From contig JADJOY010000001.1 in assembly GCA_016713535.1 (NCBI GenBank), positions 310,001 to 374,000 of the forward strand: a stretch of 64,000 nt of DNA. Reading direction: 5' to 3'. Positions 50,588 to 61,624 of this stretch are shown one piece after another (within the stretch, counting starts at the first letter, position 1; every line of letters starts with the position of its first letter). This DNA comes from Deltaproteobacteria bacterium. Its GTDB lineage: Bacteria; JADJOY01. Under the pieces are notes generated by a model. That model was given only the letters and a program-made list of their open reading frames with translations. It had not been told where the DNA came from and made no database searches. Made by a program: the position numbers and the translations under genes.

Positions 50588-51319
50588 TCAGCGGAACTCC
50601 GCACTCCCCACTGGCTCGTCGGTGACCCTGGGCGCGAGCCTCACATAGATGATCCGGTTGCAGCTCGGGCAGATGTTCTGTGCATCCGGCGCGTGGAGCT
50701 CGTTGTACATCTGGGCCGGAATCTTGGTACGACAAGCCTGGCAGACCCCACCACTGACCTCCGAAACCGCCGATCCTCCTCGACGCGTGCGCACGATGTC
50801 GTAGTGGGAGAGCGTCGCGGGATCGATCCCCTGACGGAACGCGATGGCATCTTGATCCACCGACGCGATCTTCTGGTCGAGAGTGGCGGTGCGCGCGGCG
50901 ACTTCGCGTTCGATCGCCTCGACGTCCCCGCGCATGCGGTTGGCGGTAGCGATCGCGGCGGCGATTTCGTGCTGGAGTCCTTCGACCGTCTCCATCAACG
51001 TGAGCACGGAATCTTCTATCCCCGCGATCCGCTTTCGGTGCTCCCCGAGCTCTTTCTGGCCGGCTTGGAACTCCTCGTTGGTCTTGACTTGTCGAAGCTT
51101 TCGATTGCGCTCCTCGAGCTTGCTGCGCTCGAACTCGATTTCCTTCTCCAGCTTCTCCCTGGCTCGGGTCGCCTCCTGGAGGCGTTCTCGGCCAACCCGT
51201 TCAGCAGCTTGCGCGGCAGTCAGCGGCGCTCGTGCGGCCTCCAGGCGGGTGGGACCCGCGTCGCGTTCCCGCACGAGATCGTCTCGTCCGATGTCCAGCT
51301 CCTGGAGGCGGAGCAGCAT
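50588..51319 (-). CDS. C4 zinc-ribbon coiled-coil protein (COG1579 type)
   Basis: 243 residues from the ATG at 51319 (a TTG at 51334 is possible). Residues about 1-165 are a long charged coiled-coil hairpin (EMLLRLQELD, then EKLEKEIEFERSKLEERNRK). The C-terminal ribbon has CQAC and CPSC (GGVCQACRTKIPAQMYNEL, QNICPSCNRIIYV). This family is widespread and proposed to bind nucleic acids, without a settled function. Gene order rpoD-tRNA-this gene-rnpB places it in a housekeeping block. The function is inferred only from fold. Confidence 0.8.
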   Translation of the reverse strand: MLLRLQELDIGRDDLVRERDAGPTRLEAARAPLTAAQAAERVGRERLQEATRAREKLEKEIEFERSKLEERNRKLRQVKTNEEFQAGQKELGEHRKRIAGIEDSVLTLMETVEGLQHEIAAAIATANRMRGDVEAIEREVAARTATLDQKIASVDQDAIAFRQGIDPATLSHYDIVRTRRGGSAVSEVSGGVCQACRTKIPAQMYNELHAPDAQNICPSCNRIIYVRLAPRVTDEPVGSAEFR

Positions 51320-51441
51320 CTCGATCCGTGTCAATTTGAACCCACCTTTCTCCGAACAGTCGCTTGCCGTTTGTGTCCGACATCCGCCTGGGCCTTCTCG
51401 CGACCGTCGTGGCATCGCCGCGCGATGCTACCTCCGACCGG

Positions 51442-51515
51442 TAGGCCCGCCAGGACTCGAACCTGGGACCAAGGGATTATGAGTCCCCCGCTCTGACCGA
51501 CTGAGCTACGGGCCC
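51442..51515 (-). tRNA. tRNA with CAT anticodon (Met elongator or Ile2)
   Basis: 74 nt. Acceptor GGGCCCG/CGGGCCT, with G1-U72 wobble, anticodon stem GGGGA/TCCCT around CTCATAA gives CAT. It is not initiator-like. The acceptor has C4-G69 and C5-G68, which in E. coli favour lysidine modification to read AUA (tRNA-Ile2), whereas E. coli elongator Met has U-A and A-U there. The identity therefore stays open. The 3' CCA is not fully encoded (CCG). Confidence 0.9.
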
Positions 51516-51569
51516 GCATACACGCTTGTCGCTGCTTTGGATCGTTCGTCACCGGTGCGATGGGACGTC

Positions 51570-53345
<1,776 letters not shown>

Positions 53346-53406
53346 CGATCCCCTCGTGCGCCGCGACGCGTGTCACCGCGCCGGTTCGTTCTCACCCCGA
53401 GCCCAT

Positions 53407-55182
53407 TCATCCGGCCCGCGCTGACCCGAGCGCGAGCATGCGACGGTTCTTCTCGATCTTGAGCTGCTGAAGGCGCTGGAGCTCCCCGATGTCGCCGCGC
53501 GACTCGCGCTGGGAGATCTGGTGGCTCAACTCGTCGACTTCTGCGCGCAGGCGGTCACGCTGGATTCGCCTTATGCAGTCGGTCACCACCCGCGGCCCAC
53601 GCTCCGCAGGAAGGGTCTCTTCCACGCTCGCGGACGTGACGAGACGCACCAAGTTTGGGTCGTCGATCCCCTCGAGCCAGCGAGTCGAAGTCCCGGTCGG
53701 TTCGTTCGCCGCCGCGTGCACGAACCTGGCGGCCGATTCGTTGACCATCGCCGTCTGCACCTCGGTGCCCCCCAGTAGCGTCGCTAGCCCCGGGGCTTCG
53801 GCGAGCGCCCGAACGAGCGCCTCCTCTGCGGGCGGAATCGGATCCGCGAGAGCAGCGACCCGGTCGCTTTCCGCAGGCGCGAGGTCGCGGGTAGCATCTT
53901 TACGCGCATCGAGCACCCTCCGGACCGAGTCCGCGCCTACCTGGAAGGCGCGGGCAGCCACCTCGATGGTGGCGTCGAGCTCGACTGGATCGGGTAGCAC
54001 GTTGAGCAAGGGAGCCAACTCGCGCATCGCTTGTCCGCGTGCGCGAGGATCCGCTCCTGCGGCACGGGCCATCGTCGCAATCACGTGCTCCAGGAGGGGA
54101 GGTGCAGCTTCGAGCATCGAGACCAAGACTTCGGCACCTTGCTTCTGAACCAACGTATCCGGATCCTCGCCGGACGGAAGGAATGCGGCCCGGGGTCGCA
54201 CGTCGGCAGCCAGAAAGTGGGGCAGAGCGCGCCATGCGGCCTTGCGCCCCGCCTCGTCGCCGTCGAACAGCAGTACGACCTCCGGCGCGTAGCGTTTGAG
54301 CTGGTACGCGTGATCCGGAGTGAGCGCCGTACCCAGGGTGGCAACGGCGGTGGTGATGCCCTGCTGATGCAGAGAGAGCACGTCGAAGTAACCTTCGACG
54401 ACCACGGCCCGGCCCTGCTCTCGGATCGACCGAAGAGCCCACGAGAGCCCGTAGACGCCGCGCCCCTTGTGGAAGATGTCGGAGTCGGACGAGTTGATGT
54501 ACTTGGGACCCTCCACCGTACCGAGCGCTCGTGCGCCGAAGCCGATCGGTGTTCCCTCCGCGTCTAGGATCGTGAACATCAGCCGGTCGCGGAACCGGTC
54601 GTAATGGCCGCTGCCGCGGGTACGCTCGCCGATCAAGCCGGTGGCGCGCGCCGCTTCGAGGTCCGCACCGTCCCTGCTCAGGTGCCGGGCCAGGGCCTCC
54701 CAATCGTTGGGCGCATATCCGAGGCCGAACGAGAGTGCTTCGTCGACGGAGAATCCCCGACCACGGAGATAGTCGCGCGCCGTACTCGCCGAGGGGTCAT
54801 CCTTCAGGACGCGACGGAAGAACAGGGCCGCAGAGCGCGTGACCTCGAGGAGGACACGTCGCCGGCTGCGGTCGACCTTCGGGCCTCCGCGCCGCTCCGG
54901 CAATGAGACGCCAACCCGCCGTGCAAGCTGCTCGAGCGCCTCCGGGAAGGAAAGCCCGTGGATCTCCATCACGAACTTGAACGCGTCCCCGCCCGCGCCA
55001 CATCCGAAGCAATGATAGAAGCCCTTCGCGGGGTCGACCGTGAACGACGGGCTTCGCTCCTTGTGGAACGGGCAAAGTCCCTTGAACGTCCGCCCGGCCT
55101 GTTTCAGGTCGGTATGGCCGGAGATGATCTCGACGAGGTTCACCCTCCCGCGGACGTCCTCGACGACCGAGTCGAACGTCAC
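53407..55182 (-). CDS. dnaG: DNA primase
   Basis: 591 residues. The GTG at 55182, after GGGAGGATCAG, is preferred over an upstream extension without family sequence. It makes RNA primers for replication with DnaB. The CHC2 zinc finger is at C37, H40, C58, C61 (LCPFHKERSPSF, FYHCFGCGAGGDAF). The Toprim core has the glutamate of AVVVEGYFDVLSL and the acidic VVLLFDGDEAGRKA. The C-terminal helicase-binding part is poorly conserved, as usual. It lies between rpsU and rpoD, the macromolecular synthesis operon order. Confidence 0.97.
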   Translation of the reverse strand: MTFDSVVEDVRGRVNLVEIISGHTDLKQAGRTFKGLCPFHKERSPSFTVDPAKGFYHCFGCGAGGDAFKFVMEIHGLSFPEALEQLARRVGVSLPERRGGPKVDRSRRRVLLEVTRSAALFFRRVLKDDPSASTARDYLRGRGFSVDEALSFGLGYAPNDWEALARHLSRDGADLEAARATGLIGERTRGSGHYDRFRDRLMFTILDAEGTPIGFGARALGTVEGPKYINSSDSDIFHKGRGVYGLSWALRSIREQGRAVVVEGYFDVLSLHQQGITTAVATLGTALTPDHAYQLKRYAPEVVLLFDGDEAGRKAAWRALPHFLAADVRPRAAFLPSGEDPDTLVQKQGAEVLVSMLEAAPPLLEHVIATMARAAGADPRARGQAMRELAPLLNVLPDPVELDATIEVAARAFQVGADSVRRVLDARKDATRDLAPAESDRVAALADPIPPAEEALVRALAEAPGLATLLGGTEVQTAMVNESAARFVHAAANEPTGTSTRWLEGIDDPNLVRLVTSASVEETLPAERGPRVVTDCIRRIQRDRLRAEVDELSHQISQRESRGDIGELQRLQQLKIEKNRRMLALGSARAG

Positions 55183-55226
55183 CTGATCCTCCCGCGTACC
55201 TGCGCAGTAGCTGGCCCAAATGAGAT

Positions 55227-55252
55227 CGACCCGCCCTCGTGAGGGCGGGTCG
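55227..55252 (-). other. Perfect 12-bp hairpin between rpsU and dnaG
   Basis: CGACCCGCCCTC and GAGGGCGGGTCG are exact inverted copies around GT (plus 55227-55252), so about 11 bp with a four-base loop. On the minus strand ATCTCATTTG follows, not a T run. The analogous place in E. coli carries the partial terminator of this operon. Confidence 0.6.
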
Positions 55253-55461
55253 ACGGAAACCCAGGCGCATCGGCGGTGGGCCACACCGATCGGATCGGTG
55301 GGGCCACGCGATCACAGCAACTCGTCGCGGTGTTGCGGACGCACGGGGCGTCGGATGACGCAGTGCGTGAGGGAGGGGTGAACCTCTGTCCTTTCGGTCC
55401 GCGGGTGCGGCGCGCTTCGAAGTGACCGGGGTCCAAGCTACGGTGCGTCATGCCCGGCGGA

Positions 55462-55662
55462 TCAGAGGAGTCCTTCTTTCTTCAGCTTCTTCAGAGCCCG
55501 CTTGCGTGCGGCGATCGCCTTCTTCTTCCGACGCACGCTGGGCTTCTCGAAGTGCTCGCGCTTCTTCAGCTCGGACAAGATGCCCGCCTTTTCGCACTGC
55601 TTCTTGAACCGCTTGAGTGCTGCCTCGAACGGCTCTCCTTCGCGAACTTTCACTCCGGGCAT
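55462..55662 (-). CDS. rpsU: 30S ribosomal protein bS21
   Basis: 66 residues; the ATG at 55662 ([20 protein letters not shown]) after CGAGGAGATGGTCGG fixes the start against a seven-residue-longer frame. It is a small basic 30S protein near the anti-Shine-Dalgarno region. Conserved tail: [20 protein letters not shown] and [14 protein letters not shown]. First gene of rpsU-dnaG-rpoD. Confidence 0.96.
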   Translation of the reverse strand: MPGVKVREGEPFEAALKRFKKQCEKAGILSELKKREHFEKPSVRRKKKAIAARKRALKKLKKEGLL

Positions 55663-55819
55663 CCGACCATCTCCTCGGCGCATTCGCCTCTAGCGTGCGC
55701 CACCTGGCAATTCACGAACGATGTCACGCTGTATCGAAAGGGGACACCCATGGACATGAGTGTCGTTCGGGGAACGAACGTGTTTACGCTTTGCCTACTC
55801 AGCCCCCGGTTAACCAGCC

Positions 55820-55847
55820 AATATAGCAGTGGAAAGCCCCCTGGCAA
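55820..55847 (-). promoter_or_regulatory. Sigma70-type promoter of rpsU-dnaG-rpoD
   Basis: On the minus strand TTGCCA (55842-55847), 16 bases, TATATT (55820-55825). Each hexamer has one mismatch to consensus, in an AT-rich pocket. The leader to rpsU is about 150 bases. It lies in the 212 bases between rpsU and hisI, otherwise gene-free. Confidence 0.7.
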
Positions 55848-55874
55848 CTCGACACGCGAGGTCGCCACGGACGG

Positions 55875-56264
55875 TCAACTCGGCTTACGTCCGTAAACCG
55901 AGGCTGGGTCGACCCCTCGATCACGGTCCACGATCCAGTCCGTCCCGTCCCAGCGGCGGAAGAAGCAGGATCGGTAGCCCTCGTGGCACGCAACCCCGGC
56001 CTGGTCGATCGAGATCAAGATCGCATCACCGTCACAGTCCAGTCGTATCTCTCGAACCCGCTGCACGTGGCCGGACTCCTCGCCCTTCATCCACAGCTTG
56101 TTGCGGGACCGGCTGTAGTAGTGAACGGTTCCGGTCTGGAGCGTTCGCTCAAGTGCGTCCTTGTTCATGAACGCGACCATCAGGATCTCGCGATTCACGG
56201 CATCCTGGGCGATCGCGACGGCGAGGCCGCGGTCATCGAACTTTACGCGATCTGCGATCGACAT
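55875..56264 (-). CDS. hisI: Phosphoribosyl-AMP cyclohydrolase
   Basis: 129 residues, ATG at 56264, five bases after hisF. It opens the adenine ring of phosphoribosyl-AMP in step 3 of histidine synthesis. Metal and catalytic residues are in LDCDGDAILISIDQAGVACH then EGYRSCFF, plus the early GLAVAIAQDAVNREILMVAF and TVHYYSRSRNKLWMKGEESG. It is the single-function form; the HisE pyrophosphohydrolase part is absent. Last gene of the his set. Confidence 0.97.
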   Translation of the reverse strand: MSIADRVKFDDRGLAVAIAQDAVNREILMVAFMNKDALERTLQTGTVHYYSRSRNKLWMKGEESGHVQRVREIRLDCDGDAILISIDQAGVACHEGYRSCFFRRWDGTDWIVDRDRGVDPASVYGRKPS

Positions 56265-56269
56265 GACGG

Positions 56270-57088
56270 TCAGCTCCGTTCGGTCAGGACGCGGTCGAGC
56301 GCGTCGTACGTGGGGTCGACGTCACGCGGCGGACGAACTGGGACGCCACGCGCGGCGAGGAAACGCTTGGCCTCGCTCACTGAATGAGTGCCGAAGTGGA
56401 AGATGGACGCGGCCAGTACGGCATCGGCACCGCCGATTGAGAGGCCTTCCCACAGGTGCTCGAGCGTTCCGACCCCACCCGATGCGATCACCGGGACCGT
56501 GGTCGCATTCGAAACGGCCCGGGTGAGCTCGAGGTCGTACCCCACCTGGGTTCCGTCGCGATCCATGCTCGTCAGTAAGATCTCGCCTGCACCGAGCGTC
56601 TCGACGTAACGGCACCAGTCGACGGCGTCCCGACCCGTGGGCGTGCGCCCGCCGTGCGTGAACACCTCCCAGCCGCCACCTGTTCGGCGCTTGGCGTCCA
56701 CCGCGACCACCACGCACTGGGAGCCGAACCGCTCCGCAGCTTCCCGGACCAACGAGGGGTTCTGAACCGCGGCTGTGTTGATGCTGACCTTGTCGGCACC
56801 CGCCTGGAGCATCCGTCGCAAATCGGTGACCTCGCGGATTCCGCCACCGACGGTCAGCGGCATGAACACTTGCTCGGCCGTGCGGCGGACGACGTCCTCG
56901 ATGATGCCACGAGCTTCGAACGATGCCGTGATGTCGAGGAATACCAGCTCGTCGGCCCCCTGGGCATCGTAGGCGGACGCGGCCTCGACCGGGTCGCCGG
57001 CGTCTCGGATCTCCACGAAGTTCACGCCCTTGACGACCCGCCCGTCGCGGACGTCGAGGCAGGGGATGATGCGTTTGGCCACGCTCAC
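56270..57088 (-). CDS. hisF: Imidazole glycerol phosphate synthase, cyclase subunit
   Basis: 272 residues, ATG at 57088. It is a (beta/alpha)8 cyclase that combines HisH-derived ammonia with PRFAR to give IGP and AICAR. Catalytic Asp12 is in [19 protein letters not shown], and the second in [15 protein letters not shown]. Other conserved parts are [30 protein letters not shown] and [20 protein letters not shown]. The length is slightly above 255 because of a short C-terminal extension. Neighbours hisA (2 bases) and hisI (5 bases). Confidence 0.98.
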   Translation of the reverse strand: MSVAKRIIPCLDVRDGRVVKGVNFVEIRDAGDPVEAASAYDAQGADELVFLDITASFEARGIIEDVVRRTAEQVFMPLTVGGGIREVTDLRRMLQAGADKVSINTAAVQNPSLVREAAERFGSQCVVVAVDAKRRTGGGWEVFTHGGRTPTGRDAVDWCRYVETLGAGEILLTSMDRDGTQVGYDLELTRAVSNATTVPVIASGGVGTLEHLWEGLSIGGADAVLAASIFHFGTHSVSEAKRFLAARGVPVRPPRDVDPTYDALDRVLTERS

Positions 57089-57090
57089 GG

Positions 57091-57839
57091 CTAGGACTCG
57101 TCACCGCTGGATGCGAGGAACTGGAGCGCTTCTCCAAGGTCCAAGGTGCCCTCGTAGATGGCGCGTCCGCTGATGACGCCGACGACGCCGTCCGACTCCA
57201 ATGTCACCAGCTCCTCCAGGTCTGCCAGGCGATGAACTCCGCCGGACGCGATCACGGGGAGCCCAAGGCCTCGGGCGACGCGCGAGGTCTCGGCTGCGTT
57301 GGGGCCGGAGAGCGCGCCATCGCGAGCGATGTCGGTGTAGATGATGCCCGCCGCGCCGATTCGTGCTGCGGATTCCGCAAGACTCCTGGCGTCGACCGTC
57401 GTCTGCTCGAGCCAGCCTTTCACCGCGACCTTGCCCTGCCGTGCGTCGATCCCGACCCAGATCCTGCTGGGCCATTCGCGACAGCACTCGGCCAGAAAGG
57501 CGGGATCCCGGATCGCCGCCGTACCGATGATCGCGCGCTCCGCCCCAAGATCGATGATGCGCCGAACGGCGAAGTAGATCGCGGAGGCCGCCGCCGACCT
57601 CCACGCGCATGCGGGTCGAGTTGATCACCGAGCGAATGGCCGTTCCGTTGCGTTCGCTACCCCTCGAACGCACCGTCGAGGTCGACGACGTGCAGGCGTG
57701 TCGCTCCAGCGGCCTCGAAGCGGCGAGCCGGCTCGACGGGATCCTCGAAGTAGACGGTCTCGGCGTTCGGATCTCCACGCAGCAGGCGCACGCAGCGGCC
57801 ACGCCGAAGATCGATCGCTGGGATGAGTTCCAAGCTCAT
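57091..57839 (-). CDS. hisA: ProFAR isomerase HisA, two frameshifts as sequenced
   Basis: (beta/alpha)8 isomerase of step 4. ATG at 57839 overlaps the hisH stop. The first frame is [20 protein letters not shown] then [13 protein letters not shown]. One extra base in the C run 57660-57663 (plus strand) breaks it. The second frame gives [25 protein letters not shown], and a second extra base or equivalent near 57579-57597 leads to [11 protein letters not shown], then [36 protein letters not shown] and [10 protein letters not shown]. Corrected length is about 248 residues. Confidence 0.93.
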
Positions 57840-58477
57840 TGGCAGGACTCCACGAACTTTGCGAGCAGGTCCAGGCCAACTGATTGGCTCTTCTCGGGGT
57901 GGAACTGGCAGGCGATCAGGCGTCCTCGCTCGATCGACGATGTGAACGACACGTCCCCATGACGGGTCGTCGTCGCGATCACGTCGGGCTCGAGGCAGTC
58001 GACGTAGAACGAGTGGACGAAGTAGGCCCAGGCCCCATCGCCGATCGCTTCGCTGACCATCGACCGTCGCGTGGCGGTGAGCTGGTTCCAGCCCATGTGC
58101 GGCACTTTCGCGCGCTCGGTGTCGGTGGCTGCGGAGCTCGGGTGCGGGAAGGCTCGCACATGTCCTCGTACGAGGCCGAATCCCTGCGTGAAGCCGAACT
58201 CTTCGCTGTCGTCGAACAGCAGCTGCAACCCCAGGCAGATCCCCAGGAACGGACGGTCGGCAGCGAGATGCGCACGCAGCCCCGCCGTCCAGCCGCCGGC
58301 CGAGAGATTCTCCATCGCAGCGCGGAAGGCGCCGACGCCGGGTAGGACCACACCCGAAGCCGCCTCGATGGCGCCTGGGGCGGAGCTGACCTCGACCGTG
58401 CCACCTGCTCGCTCCAGAGCCTTGGCGACGCTGCGGAGGTTCCCGCTGCCGTAGTCGACGACGACGATTCGTTGCAT
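57836..58477 (-). CDS. hisH: Imidazole glycerol phosphate synthase, glutaminase subunit
   Basis: 213 residues, ATG at 58477. This class I amidotransferase supplies ammonia to HisF. The triad is Cys81 ([12 protein letters not shown]), His193 and Glu195 (CQFHPEKSQ). The glycine-rich start [16 protein letters not shown] and VPHMGWNQL are typical. Its stop overlaps the hisA ATG. A 102-base gap without a gene separates it from hisB upstream. Confidence 0.97.
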   Translation of the reverse strand: MQRIVVVDYGSGNLRSVAKALERAGGTVEVSSAPGAIEAASGVVLPGVGAFRAAMENLSAGGWTAGLRAHLAADRPFLGICLGLQLLFDDSEEFGFTQGFGLVRGHVRAFPHPSSAATDTERAKVPHMGWNQLTATRRSMVSEAIGDGAWAYFVHSFYVDCLEPDVIATTTRHGDVSFTSSIERGRLIACQFHPEKSQSVGLDLLAKFVESCQ

Positions 58478-58579
58478 GACGACCGAGTTACGCTCGAGAT
58501 GCGCGATGGCGGGAAGTCGGTGGGCTGAACGGCAGGGCCGTCAGCCTGACGCTCCATCGCTCCTGACGAGAGGGATAGG

Positions 58580-59167
58580 TCAGAGCGTTCCCTTGGTGCT
58601 TGGAACGTCCCGTCGCCGTGGATCGACCGACACCGCGTCCCTGAGCGCCAAACCGAAGCCTTTGAAGATGGCTTCGAGAACGTGGTGCGAGTCCTCGCCG
58701 TAGCGAACGGTGACGTGGAGGTTCATGCCACAGCGATTCGCGAACGATCGCAAGAACTCCTTCGCTAGCGACACGTCGAATCCGCCGACCTTCTCCTGTG
58801 TCAGCTCGACCCGGTACACGAGGTACGGCCGCCCACCGAAGTCGACGGCGACGTCGGCGATGGCTTCCTCCATCGGCAGCGATGCGGAGCCGTATCGACG
58901 GGTACCGATCTTGTTGCCGAGCGCCTGCGCGAACGCGTCGCCGAGCGAGAGGCCTACGTCCTCCACGGTGTGGTGGAAGTCGACTTCCAAATCGCCCTTC
59001 GCCTCGATTGTCACGTCGAGCAAACCCTGCTTGGCGACGTGACTGAGCATGTGGTCGAAGAAAGGGATGCCCGTGTCGATCTGGTAACGACCCTCGCCGT
59101 CCAGATCCACCGACACGGTGACCTTCGTCTCGCTGGTGGCGCGCTCGACGCGTCCGGTTCGGCTCAT
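58580..59167 (-). CDS. hisB: Imidazoleglycerol-phosphate dehydratase
   Basis: 195 residues, ATG at 59167. It dehydrates IGP to imidazole acetol phosphate with a Mn site. Metal motifs are HHTVED (DFHHTVEDVGLSLGDA) and HHVLEA (YGEDSHHVLEAIFKGF), with the early FFDHMLSHVAKQGLLDVTIE. It is the single-domain dehydratase; the phosphatase domain of the E. coli fusion is absent, so histidinol-phosphatase is elsewhere. Confidence 0.98.
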   Translation of the reverse strand: MSRTGRVERATSETKVTVSVDLDGEGRYQIDTGIPFFDHMLSHVAKQGLLDVTIEAKGDLEVDFHHTVEDVGLSLGDAFAQALGNKIGTRRYGSASLPMEEAIADVAVDFGGRPYLVYRVELTQEKVGGFDVSLAKEFLRSFANRCGMNLHVTVRYGEDSHHVLEAIFKGFGLALRDAVSVDPRRRDVPSTKGTL

Positions 59168-59186
59168 CGCATCCCTCAGGATCGGT

Positions 59187-60272
59187 TCACGGTGCGAGTA
59201 GCTCGCCGAGGCTGGCGATCAACTGGTCGTTCTCGTGCGGCCGTCCGACTGTGATTCGCAGGCAGCCCGCGAGCCCGGCCTTCGCGCTGAAGTTTCGCAC
59301 CGAGATCCCACGCTCGAGGAGCCGCGACCACAACTGGTTCGCGTCACCCGGAACCCGAACTAACAGAAAGTTGGCTTCTGACGGAAACACCTCGAGGGTG
59401 CCCAGCCGGCTCAACGCTTCCTGCAGCCGGCGACGCTCTGCAATGACGCCCTGGGCTACGGCTTCGAGGTCGCTCCAGGCATCCAGCGCAACCCGCGCTA
59501 CGGCCGCGCTCATCGAGTTCAGGTTGAACGGCAGCTTGGCCTTGCGGAGTTCGGCAGTCAACCGGGGATCTGCGAACAGGAATCCCACCCGCAGGGCGGC
59601 CAGGCCGACCTTGCTCAAGGTGCGCAGCACGAGGAGGTTGGGCCATCGATCCCAGCGGCCGAGCCATGACTCGGTCGCAAACGGCTGATAGGCCTCGTCC
59701 ACGACGACGGGGCCGTCGAACCCGTCGAGAATTCGCTCGATCGAGACGCGTTGAAACGCGTTGCCGGTCGGGTTGTTCGGCGAGGCGAGCACGACGAGCC
59801 GGGCGCGGTGGCGGCGGGTTGCGTCGAGTACCCGTTCGGGGTCGAGCTCGAAGCGCTCGTCGAGTGGGCAGCTGACTACCTCGAAGCCGTGCGTTCGAGC
59901 CTGTATGGGGTACACACCGAAGCTGGGGGTCGGCAGCACCACGGCGGGTGCTCTGCCGTCGGCTCCATCACCCCCGAACGCCGCGAAAGTCAGAGCAATC
60001 ATCTCGTTCGAGCCATTCCCGACCAGCACGGATTCAGCCGCGACGTGCCACTCGCGGGCCACCGTCTCGGTCAGTGAGTCGGCGTGTCCTTCCGGATATC
60101 GCCGCAGATCGATCCGGCTCAGTGCCGACTGGACCGCAGCCGCGAGGCCAGACGGGAGGTCGAATCCGAGCTCGTTGGCGTCGAGCTTGACCGGCACGCG
60201 CTCGTGCTCGATCGGGTACGCGACGAGTTCGCGAATGGTGCTTCGAACCGACCCGATCGGAACCGACCTCAC
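59187..60272 (-). CDS. hisC: Histidinol-phosphate aminotransferase
   Basis: 361 residues. The GTG at 60272 overlaps the hisD stop (GTGA) and sets the start; the longer open frame upstream lies inside hisD and is not coding. It is a fold-type I PLP enzyme that transaminates imidazole acetol phosphate with glutamate. Conserved: KLDANELGFDLP, LVGNGSNEMIALTFAAFG, LASPNNPTGNAF, VVDEAYQPFA and the Schiff-base lysine motif LRTLSKVGLAALRVGF. 19 bases separate it from hisB. Confidence 0.96.
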   Translation of the reverse strand: MRSVPIGSVRSTIRELVAYPIEHERVPVKLDANELGFDLPSGLAAAVQSALSRIDLRRYPEGHADSLTETVAREWHVAAESVLVGNGSNEMIALTFAAFGGDGADGRAPAVVLPTPSFGVYPIQARTHGFEVVSCPLDERFELDPERVLDATRRHRARLVVLASPNNPTGNAFQRVSIERILDGFDGPVVVDEAYQPFATESWLGRWDRWPNLLVLRTLSKVGLAALRVGFLFADPRLTAELRKAKLPFNLNSMSAAVARVALDAWSDLEAVAQGVIAERRRLQEALSRLGTLEVFPSEANFLLVRVPGDANQLWSRLLERGISVRNFSAKAGLAGCLRITVGRPHENDQLIASLGELLAP

Positions 60273-61585
60273 GACCGCGGCTCCCCGATGCGCACGGTCA
60301 CCGATCGCGCGTGTGCCTCGAAACGCTCGATCCGAGCCAGTCGTACCGTCGGCGGGCCGAGGCGACGAAGTGCCGCCGCGGAAACCTCGAGCGTGTTCGA
60401 GCGACGCACGAAATCGTCCGTAGAGAGCGGTGAGAAGAACCGCGCCGTTCCACCGGTTGGAAGCACGTGGTTCGGACCCGCGAGGTAGTCGCCGATGGCC
60501 TCCGGCGTATGCGCGCCCACGAACACGGCGCCCGCGGTCGTCAGACGTCGAGAGACGTTGCGAGCTCGCCTCGTGTGCACCTCGAGGTGCTCGGGCGCGA
60601 TCCGGTTCGCGATGTCGACGGCTTCGTCGAGATCCCGAGCGACGATCGTGGTGCCGTTCGAGCGCAGGGACTCCTCCGCGATCGATCGGTTTGGCAGATC
60701 GGCGAGCTGGTGCTCGAGCGCGTCGACCACCGCCCGTGCGCTGGCGATCGACGTCGTCACCAGGAACACGATCGCGTCGGGATCGTGTTCGGCCTGGCTG
60801 AGGAGGTCCGCGGCGGTCCACGCTGCAGGCACGGAGCCGTCGGCGATCACCAGCACTTCGCTCGGTCCCGCGAAGGAGTCGATGTCGACGAGGCCGTAGA
60901 CGAGGCGCTTCGCCGTCGCGACCCATGCGTTACCGGGCCCGACGATCTTGTCGACCCGCGGGATCGTCGCCGTGCCCAGTGCGAGCGCCGCGATCGCCTG
61001 GGCGCCCCCTGCGGTGAGAATTCGGGTCACGCCAGCAAGTTCAGCCGCGACTACCACGTGTGGGTCGAGCCCACGGAGTCCTGGATCACCGCGCCTGGAG
61101 GGCGGCGTGGCGAGGACGATCTCTTCCACGCCGGCCACACGTGCCGGGATGCAGTTCATCAGCACCGTCGACGGGTACGCGCCGCGGCCGCCCGGTACGT
61201 AGACGCCGACTCGAGCCAGTGGATGGCATCGTTTCGCCAGGCGCACTCCTGCGCCGCTCGTCATCGCGAAGCCGCTGGGTCGGTCGCGGGCGTGGAACTT
61301 GCGGATCCGGTTCCGAGCGAGTTCGAGGTCGCGCAGCGCCTGGTGCCCGACGAGCGCTCGCGCCCGAGTGAACGCCGCGGGCGGAAGCCACGGTTCGTGG
61401 GCGGGAATCGTGATGCCGTCCAGGCGTCGCGTGAAAGCAGCGAGCGCCCGATCGCCGCGCTTGCGGACGTCGTCGATGATCGCACGGACCTCCAGCTCGC
61501 GGTCTCCGCCCGTGAGCTGGATCCGATCCGCGATCCAAGAAAGCGCGGTGGCAAACTTCGCGTCCGAGGTGTTGAGGGTGCGCAC
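60269..61585 (-). CDS. hisD: Histidinol dehydrogenase
   Basis: 438 residues, GTG or ATG-type start at 61585. It oxidises histidinol to histidine in two NAD-dependent steps with zinc. Conserved: VGVYVPGGRGAYPSTVLMN, GGAQAIAALALGTATIPRVD, KIVGPGNAWVATAK, DLLSQAEHDPDA, RIAPEHLEV and NHVLPTGGTARFFSPLS. First his gene here; 39 bases separate it from the ABC permease stop upstream, so the group may be read through. Confidence 0.97.
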   Translation of the reverse strand: MRTLNTSDAKFATALSWIADRIQLTGGDRELEVRAIIDDVRKRGDRALAAFTRRLDGITIPAHEPWLPPAAFTRARALVGHQALRDLELARNRIRKFHARDRPSGFAMTSGAGVRLAKRCHPLARVGVYVPGGRGAYPSTVLMNCIPARVAGVEEIVLATPPSRRGDPGLRGLDPHVVVAAELAGVTRILTAGGAQAIAALALGTATIPRVDKIVGPGNAWVATAKRLVYGLVDIDSFAGPSEVLVIADGSVPAAWTAADLLSQAEHDPDAIVFLVTTSIASARAVVDALEHQLADLPNRSIAEESLRSNGTTIVARDLDEAVDIANRIAPEHLEVHTRRARNVSRRLTTAGAVFVGAHTPEAIGDYLAGPNHVLPTGGTARFFSPLSTDDFVRRSNTLEVSAAALRRLGPPTVRLARIERFEAHARSVTVRIGEPRS

Positions 61586-61624
61586 GTGCGGTGTGCCCCC
61601 GGTGCGGAGGCCTCCTGTTTCGGG

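Noticed and set aside
50122-50625. Open frame over the RNase P RNA region
   Set aside because: The sequence is the highly conserved rnpB on the minus strand.
60273-60926. N-terminal extension of HisC
   Set aside because: It lies inside hisD in another frame; the GTGA overlap gives the real start.
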